From assembly GCA_018434645.1 (NCBI GenBank), contig JAHDOX010000117.1, positions 1 through 7,739 on the forward strand: a stretch of DNA of 7,739 nt, given 5' to 3'. Under the pieces are notes generated by a model. The model worked only from the letters and a program-made list of their open reading frames with translations, did not search any database and was not told the DNA's origin. Shown here piece after piece: positions 1 to 4,720 of the stretch. The translations under genes and the position numbers were made by a program. The DNA is from Synergistales bacterium. GTDB lineage: Bacteria; Synergistota; Synergistia; Synergistales; Thermovirgaceae. Position 1 is the first letter of the stretch; every line of letters begins with the position of its first letter.

Positions 1-826
1 GGCCAACACCATATACGGCGCCAAGGGGGTAGGAAAGGGCGTGACAGGCTCCGACACCGGCATTGGCGAGGGCTATGCCGCCGTAAAGGGCGGCCAGCAT
101 CATTTCGCTCCTTGCCTCGATGTCACGCCCGTTTTTCACTGCGACCCTTATCCATCGGCCGATACGGACCAGCGCTTCCTCGGCGAACATGTTGCTGAAA
201 GGAGAAGCCTGGCGGCCGACATAAGCTTCAAGGGCGTGGATCAAAGCGTCCATACCCGTGGCGGCCGTAACCCGCGGCGGCATGGTGACGGTCAGTCCGG
301 GGTCCAGAATGCTATAGTCGGGAAAGAGCTTTTCGTCATTTATACCGCCCTTGAAGCCGTCGCTTTTTCTTATGAGAACGGAGGTAAAGGTGACCTCGGA
401 GCCCGTACCGGCGGTTGTGGGGATCATTATCCGGGGAACGCCGGCCTTTTCAACGAGTCCAAGCCCCTGGTACCGGGCGGCCGACCCATCGTTGGTCACG
501 AGAATACTCACGGCCTTGGCCACGTCCATGGAGCTTCCACCTCCAAGCCCCACAACCAGATCGCAGCCTTTTTCCCGCGCGAGCTCCGCCGCGGCGTCGG
601 TCGTCTCTACCGATGGTTCCGGTTCGACATCGGAGAAAACCCACGTCTGGATCCCTGCATCTTTAAGCAATTTCTCTATTCGCTCGGCGGTCTTCATTTC
701 TGCAAGCACGGCGTCGGTCACCAAAAGCGCCCGTTTTCCCCCGGTTTTTTTTGCGACTTCTCCCACCTCCGAAACGGCGCCGCATCCAAAACGGATCCGC
801 CCGGCTACAAACATATCGAAAGCCAT
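1..826 (-). CDS. Iron-containing alcohol dehydrogenase, 3' part cut by window edge
   Basis: An NAD(P)-dependent, metal-dependent (class III) alcohol dehydrogenase, probably a cytoplasmic oxidoreductase interconverting an alcohol and an aldehyde or ketone. The first 275 residues are visible, out of about 380-390 usual for the family. The nucleotide-binding motif GGGSSMD lies at residues 95-101, followed by PTTAGTGSEVT at 136-146. Metal ligands expected for the family are Asp193 and His197 (in GMDALIHALEAY) and His262 (in ACHALSYPLG). The fourth ligand, usually a His about 14 residues later, falls on the cut codon, whose first base is C, so His is possible. The ATG at 826 is 9 bases after an AGGAG that begins in the waaA stop codon, 12 bases upstream, so the gene looks like the next cistron of the LPS operon. 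The substrate cannot be told from sequence. Family assignment is firm; any link to LPS is only positional. Confidence 0.93.
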   Translation of the reverse strand, partial: MAFDMFVAGRIRFGCGAVSEVGEVAKKTGGKRALLVTDAVLAEMKTAERIEKLLKDAGIQTWVFSDVEPEPSVETTDAAAELAREKGCDLVVGLGGGSSMDVAKAVSILVTNDGSAARYQGLGLVEKAGVPRIMIPTTAGTGSEVTFTSVLIRKSDGFKGGINDEKLFPDYSILDPGLTVTMPPRVTAATGMDALIHALEAYVGRQASPFSNMFAEEALVRIGRWIRVAVKNGRDIEARSEMMLAALYGGIALANAGVGACHALSYPLGAVYGVG

Positions 827-835
827 ATCAGCTCA

Positions 836-840
836 CTCCT
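836..840 (-). promoter_or_regulatory. Ribosome binding site of the alcohol dehydrogenase gene
   Basis: AGGAG read on the minus strand, 9 bases before the ATG at 826. Its first two bases are the last two of the waaA TAG stop codon, so ribosomes ending waaA can restart on the dehydrogenase. It fixes the start of that gene. Confidence 0.75.
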
Positions 841-2077
841 AATCTTTAATGGTCTGTCTTATAATTTCCCATGAACGGGCAGATGATCCGCCCAGTCCCT
901 CGACGTAATCCCTACCGCTCATGGCACCTGCTTTCCTTTTGTCGTCGTTTAGTATTTCAAGCCACAAACAGGCAAGCTCCATCGGTCCTGTTATCGTTTG
1001 CGCGGCGCCCCTTTTGGCGAGCTCCTCCGCCGCATCGGCAAAGTCCTCCATGTGGGGTCCATGCTGTATGGGTATCCCCCAGACGGCGGGTTCAAGTATA
1101 TTCTGCCCGCCTTTCGGTACAAGGCTGCCGCCGATAAAGGCTGCTTCAGAAAGGGCATAAAGATCAAAAAGAAGGCCCACTTCGTCGACGATCATGATAT
1201 CCCAATCCCGAGGTTTTGTTGCTTTTGAGAGGACCGTGGTCCTTTCGCTCACCCTCTCCGCCTCCTCCGCCACCCGGTCCGAGCGTTCCGGATGGCGGGG
1301 GACTATAATCAACCGGGCTTTTCCACCTGATTCACGGATGGTCCGGAAAGCTTCCAGCACTACTTTCTCCTCTCCCTCGTGGGTACTGCCGGCCAAAAGA
1401 ACCGGAAGCCCCGAGCCGTTCAGTTGCAGCCTGAGGTTTTCCGGGTCAGCCCCTTTCCTGCGCAAGAGCAGCGCATCCACCTTGCAGTCTCCCGTCACGG
1501 CGATCTTTTCTTTTGAAAGGCCGAGTTCCCTGAGCCTGTCCGCGTCGCCTTCCCCACGCACTATGATCTTTCGGAAAGTGCCCAGAACGTCCTTCCAGAA
1601 TTCCCGGTTGCGTAACGCCTTCCTGAATGAGCGTTCCGAAAACCTGCCGTTTGCTATATAGGCGGGTACCCCGTCCCGCGAAAGCTTTTCCAGAAAACCG
1701 GGCCAGATTTCGGTTTCGACGGTGATATAGGCGCGTGGCAACACACGCTTCAGGGCCCGCGAGACAACCCAGGGAACGTCCCACGGATAATAGGCCATGG
1801 CGTCCGCGTCGTCACCCACCAGCTGCCTGGCCATCGCCTGCCCGGTAGGAGTCACCGTGGTCAAAAAAAGACCGCCTTCCCAGTCTTTACGTATTTCTTT
1901 TATCAAGGGGAAGGCGGCCTGAACCTCGCCTACCGAAACGGCATGAACCCAAAGGGGTCTTCCCTTTTCTTTCAAAAAAGCCATATCGGACGCCCTGTAA
2001 AGGCCCATCCGCTGCCTGAAGCCCTTGCGGTACCTGAAGGCCAGGTAGGGGAAGGAAGCCAGGTAAATGGTGCTCAT
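839..2077 (-). CDS. waaA: 3-deoxy-D-manno-octulosonic acid (Kdo) transferase
   Basis: Transfers Kdo from CMP-Kdo to the lipid A precursor at the inner face of the cytoplasmic membrane (GT-B fold, family GT30). About 412 residues, close to the usual 400-430. The N-terminal acceptor-binding half has WVHAVSVGEV at residues 43-52, whose Glu51 sits at the catalytic base position, then TTVTPTGQ (73-80) and ETEIWP (121-126). The C-terminal CMP-Kdo-binding half has AGSTHEGEE (229-237), VPRHPER (259-265) and the diagnostic GGQNILEPA (323-331) followed by GPH (340-342). The start is uncertain. ATG at 2077 is directly preceded by TTG at 2080, and an AGGAAAG at 2091-2097 fits TTG (10 bases) slightly better than ATG (13). 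The frame is also open further upstream into kdsD. The N-terminal hydrophobic segment is short for a WaaA anchor. The number of Kdo residues added cannot be predicted. Confidence 0.95.
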   Translation of the reverse strand: MSTIYLASFPYLAFRYRKGFRQRMGLYRASDMAFLKEKGRPLWVHAVSVGEVQAAFPLIKEIRKDWEGGLFLTTVTPTGQAMARQLVGDDADAMAYYPWDVPWVVSRALKRVLPRAYITVETEIWPGFLEKLSRDGVPAYIANGRFSERSFRKALRNREFWKDVLGTFRKIIVRGEGDADRLRELGLSKEKIAVTGDCKVDALLLRRKGADPENLRLQLNGSGLPVLLAGSTHEGEEKVVLEAFRTIRESGGKARLIIVPRHPERSDRVAEEAERVSERTTVLSKATKPRDWDIMIVDEVGLLFDLYALSEAAFIGGSLVPKGGQNILEPAVWGIPIQHGPHMEDFADAAEELAKRGAAQTITGPMELACLWLEILNDDKRKAGAMSGRDYVEGLGGSSARSWEIIRQTIKD

Positions 2078-2105
2078 CAAAAGGCCGTAGGCTTTCCTGT
2101 TCAGT

Positions 2106-3113
2106 CTAGGCCACCCCGGCTTTCAGGAGATCGTGCAAGTGGACGATGCCGCAGAGCCGCCCGTCTTCTTCTACCAAAAGGCACGAGATTTCCTTTTCCT
2201 CCATTATGTGAATCGCCTCGGCAGCCAGCTTGTCCGGTCCTATGGTCATGGGCGATTTCGTCATAACCTCTTCGATGGACAAATCGAGCCCCCCGACGCC
2301 CCTGTCCTCCAAAAGCCTTCTCAGGTCGCCGTCGGTAAAGATGCCTGCTATTTTGTCTGAATCGCTCACCACGGCGGTCGCCCCGTAACCTTTACTGGTT
2401 ATCTCGAAAAGGGCCTCCCTCACGGAGGCCTCAAGGCTGATCCGGGGCACATCCTCGCCCGTAGCCATAACATCCCTTATCCTGAGCAAAAGCCTTTTCC
2501 CAAGGCTTCCACCAGGATGGAAAAGGGCAAAATCCTCCTTGTGCAGTCCCCGCAGTTCTGTGACCATACATGCCAGTGCGTCTCCGACGGCGAGCTGGAG
2601 CGTCGTGCTGGTGGTGGGGGCAAGGCCCAGCGGGTCGGCTTCCTTGTCCACGCCGGTGTTAATGAAAAGGTCCGCTTCCCGGGCCAGGCGCGATTCGGCG
2701 TTTCCTGCCATGGCGATCACCGAAGCACCTATCCTCCTGAAAAAAGGCAACACCTCCAAGACTTCCCTGGTCTGTCCGCTGTTGGATATGAACAGGCCCA
2801 CGTCCTCCCTGCAGACCATTCCAAGGTCCCCGTGAGAAGCCTCGGCGGCATGCAGGAAAAAAGAAGGGGTTCCCAAAGAGGCCAGCGTCGCGGCGATCTT
2901 CCGCCCGATGAGACCCGATTTCCCCATCCCCACGACGACGACCCGCCCCTTACAGGAGTGTATCAATCTGGCAGCTTCCACAAGTTCGTCTCCGAGCCTT
3001 TCGGCCGCCTTTTCCAGCTCTGCTGCTTCCATGCGGAGAATTTTCCTCCCCGTTTCAAGCAGATGTCCATCGTGAACGTTTCGGCTTTCCCTTTCCCTCG
3101 GAAGACACAACAT
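2106..3113 (-). CDS. kdsD: D-arabinose-5-phosphate isomerase (KdsD/KpsF family)
   Basis: Interconverts D-ribulose-5-phosphate and D-arabinose-5-phosphate, the first committed sugar step to Kdo, in the cytoplasm. The 335-residue length is typical (about 320-335). The SIS sugar-isomerase domain covers roughly residues 45-180, with VVVVGMGKSGLIGRKIAATL at 58-77, EASHGDLGM (91-99), SNSGQT (110-115) and PTTSTT (166-171). HPGGSLGK (199-206) follows, then two CBS domains at about 214-270 and 283-333 that commonly sense nucleotides. I chose the ATG at 3113 because AGGAGG lies 7 bases upstream; a GTG one codon earlier (3116) is only 4 bases from it. The ATG shares one base with the kdsA TGA stop (TGATG), pointing to coupled translation. 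KpsF (capsule) and KdsD (LPS) paralogues cannot be separated by sequence alone; the surrounding Kdo genes favour the LPS role. Confidence 0.96.
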   Translation of the reverse strand: MLCLPRERESRNVHDGHLLETGRKILRMEAAELEKAAERLGDELVEAARLIHSCKGRVVVVGMGKSGLIGRKIAATLASLGTPSFFLHAAEASHGDLGMVCREDVGLFISNSGQTREVLEVLPFFRRIGASVIAMAGNAESRLAREADLFINTGVDKEADPLGLAPTTSTTLQLAVGDALACMVTELRGLHKEDFALFHPGGSLGKRLLLRIRDVMATGEDVPRISLEASVREALFEITSKGYGATAVVSDSDKIAGIFTDGDLRRLLEDRGVGGLDLSIEEVMTKSPMTIGPDKLAAEAIHIMEEKEISCLLVEEDGRLCGIVHLHDLLKAGVA

Positions 3114-3967
3114 CACAAGGCCTCCTCTTCGGAAAGATCCACAAAACCAAGATTTTTGGCCACATCATGCACCGCGGCGACCTGTTCCAAAAGGCCTGCG
3201 AGCTCCTCGAGAGGAACCATGTTGGGGCCGTCGCTTTTTGCGTTTTCGGGCTCGGGATGGGTCTCAAGAAAAAGGGCGTCGATCCCCACAGCCGCCGCCG
3301 CCCTCGCCAGGGGAAGTACGAATCGCCTGTCTCCGCCGCTTCTGGTTCCATGCCCTCCGGGCATCTGCACACTGTGGGTCGCGTCGAACATCACAGGATA
3401 TCCCAGTCCCCGCATCAACGGCAGGGAACGCATATCCACCACCAGCTGCCCGTACCCGAAGGTGGTGCCGCGCTCGCAAAGCAAAACCTTGTCATTGCCG
3501 GCTTCCCTGCACTTACCGGCCGCCTGGGCCATGTCCCTTGGCGCCAGAAACTGGCCTTTTTTGATGTTGACTGGTTTCCCCGTCCTTGCCGCCGCCACCA
3601 AAAGGTCTGTCTGGCGACACAAAAAGGCCGGGATCTGGAGAACGTCCACGACCTCTGCTACGGGCGAGGCCTGATGCGGTTCATGAATGTCTGTCAGGAC
3701 CGGACAGCCCGTTTTTGATTTTATCTCGGCGAGCCACTCCAGCCCCTTCTCCAGGCCGGGCCCCCTGTAGCTTTTTATGGAAGTCCGGTTGGCCTTGTCG
3801 AAGGAGGACTTGAAAATATAGTCCAGCCCAAGGCCATCGCATACGGATTTTGCCCTGAAGGCGACCTCGAGCCCCAGGTCAAGGTTTTCGAGAACACAGG
3901 GGCCTGAGACTATAACGAGCTTTCCGTCGCCTATTACGATATCGCCCACGGCAAAGCTTTTTGTCAT
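3113..3967 (-). CDS. kdsA: 3-deoxy-D-manno-octulosonate-8-phosphate synthase
   Basis: Condenses D-arabinose-5-phosphate with phosphoenolpyruvate to Kdo-8-phosphate in the cytoplasm (TIM barrel, DAHP synthase superfamily). At 284 residues it is full length. Visible motifs are SGPCVLEN (21-28), FKSSFDKANRTS (52-63), GPGLEKGL (69-76), TDIHEP (92-97), NIKKGQF (134-140), ERGTTFGYG (165-173), FDATHSVQMPGG (194-205) and LETHPEP (234-240). Cys24 in place of the E. coli-type Asn, together with His198, Glu235 and Asp246, gives the four ligands of the metal-dependent class. The residues after Asp246 (Gly-Pro-Asn-Met) do not match that class as I recall it. Its ATG overlaps the kdsB stop by four bases (ATGA, 3964-3967), with a GGAG 10 bases upstream. 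The gene overlaps kdsD by one base. It supplies the substrate that must be dephosphorylated before KdsB acts. Confidence 0.97.
   Translation of the reverse strand: MTKSFAVGDIVIGDGKLVIVSGPCVLENLDLGLEVAFRAKSVCDGLGLDYIFKSSFDKANRTSIKSYRGPGLEKGLEWLAEIKSKTGCPVLTDIHEPHQASPVAEVVDVLQIPAFLCRQTDLLVAAARTGKPVNIKKGQFLAPRDMAQAAGKCREAGNDKVLLCERGTTFGYGQLVVDMRSLPLMRGLGYPVMFDATHSVQMPGGHGTRSGGDRRFVLPLARAAAAVGIDALFLETHPEPENAKSDGPNMVPLEELAGLLEQVAAVHDVAKNLGFVDLSEEEAL
3121..3126 (-). promoter_or_regulatory. Ribosome binding site of kdsD
   Basis: AGGAGG on the minus strand, inside the last codons of kdsA and 7 bases before the ATG at 3113. Its placement favours this ATG over the GTG at 3116 as the kdsD start. Confidence 0.75.
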
Positions 3968-4704
3968 TGCACATCATCTCCATGCTTCCGGAGGAACCTT
4001 TCGAGGCGGTCCACATCCTCCGGCGTGTCGATTTCTATGGTGTCCCTCGCAGTCTTCACACACTGGATCCTGAAACCTTTTTCCAGGACCCTGAGCATCT
4101 CGAGGCTCTCCGTCCTTTCAAGCGGGGTCGGTTCCCAGCCGGCGAACCGAAGGAGCAAGTCCCTTCTGTAGGCATAGGGTCCTATGTGCTTGTAGTAGAC
4201 GGCTCCGGGATTCCGTGGATAGGGAATCGCCGACCGGCTGAAGTAAAGGGCTCTCATTTCGCCGTCGAAAACCATTTTCACTATGTTCTGGTCGGTAACC
4301 TCCGCCGGATCTTCAATCTCTTTCGCAAGCACCGCCAGGCTGCACTCAGCGGCCGACTCCAGGCTTTCTATGAGGGGATCGATCATGTCGGGACCCACCA
4401 GGGGATCGTCTACCTGGACGTTTAAAACGATCGGTGCCTCATCGACCTTTTCAGCCACCCATGCCACCCTGTCGCCACCGCTCGAAAGATTCCCCGGCGT
4501 CATAATTACCTCCGCCCCTTCGGCACGTACTACGTCTGAAATCGTCTCGTCGTCGGTCGCCACAATGACGCGATCTACCCTTTCGCATCTTGCGACCTGG
4601 CGATACACCCTCGCCACCAGGGGAACGCCATTTATCTTCACCAGCGGTTTGCCCGGAAGACGGGTGCTCCCGAACCGGGCGGGAATTACCGCAAGAGTTC
4701 CCAT
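3964..4704 (-). CDS. kdsB: 3-deoxy-manno-octulosonate cytidylyltransferase (CMP-Kdo synthetase)
   Basis: Activates Kdo with CTP to CMP-Kdo, the donor for WaaA, in the cytoplasm. The 246-residue length matches the family (about 245-255). The N-terminal nucleotide-binding motif is IPARFGSTRLPGKPL (7-21), followed by VATDDE (48-53), SSGGDRVA (74-81), NVQVDDPL (95-102), PYPR (161-164), GPYAYR (175-180), PLERTESLEMLR (194-205) and IDTPEDV (225-231). The family norm at 95-101 is NVQGDEP; here Gly is Val and Glu is Asp, but the metal-binding Asp99 is kept. I take ATG 4704 as start, 10 bases after AAGGAG. A TTG two codons earlier (4710) is in frame but only 4 bases from that site. It follows the lpxK fusion gene by 15 bases and overlaps kdsA by four. 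Enzyme family is clear; use of a Kdo-like sugar other than Kdo cannot be excluded. Confidence 0.95.
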   Translation of the reverse strand: MGTLAVIPARFGSTRLPGKPLVKINGVPLVARVYRQVARCERVDRVIVATDDETISDVVRAEGAEVIMTPGNLSSGGDRVAWVAEKVDEAPIVLNVQVDDPLVGPDMIDPLIESLESAAECSLAVLAKEIEDPAEVTDQNIVKMVFDGEMRALYFSRSAIPYPRNPGAVYYKHIGPYAYRRDLLLRFAGWEPTPLERTESLEMLRVLEKGFRIQCVKTARDTIEIDTPEDVDRLERFLRKHGDDVQ

Positions 4705-4714
4705 GATCAATCGT

Positions 4715-4720
4715 CTCCTT
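4715..4720 (-). promoter_or_regulatory. Ribosome binding site of kdsB
   Basis: AAGGAG on the minus strand. Its first A is the last base of the TAA stop of the upstream lpxK fusion gene. It lies 10 bases before ATG 4704 and 4 bases before the in-frame TTG 4710, so it favours the ATG. Confidence 0.7.

Noticed and set aside
41..874. Plus-strand open frames (41-874, 351-842) opposite the dehydrogenase
   Set aside because: The minus strand reads continuously as an iron alcohol dehydrogenase with GGGSSMD and metal ligands; these frames are its shadows.
2078..2105. A promoter or terminator in the 28-base gap between kdsD and waaA
   Set aside because: It is too short for a promoter and shows no inverted repeat with a T-run in either direction.
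2517..3674. A 385-codon open frame on the plus strand opposite kdsD and kdsA
   Set aside because: It runs across two well-supported genes on the other strand, has no domain signal and begins without a convincing ribosome binding site.
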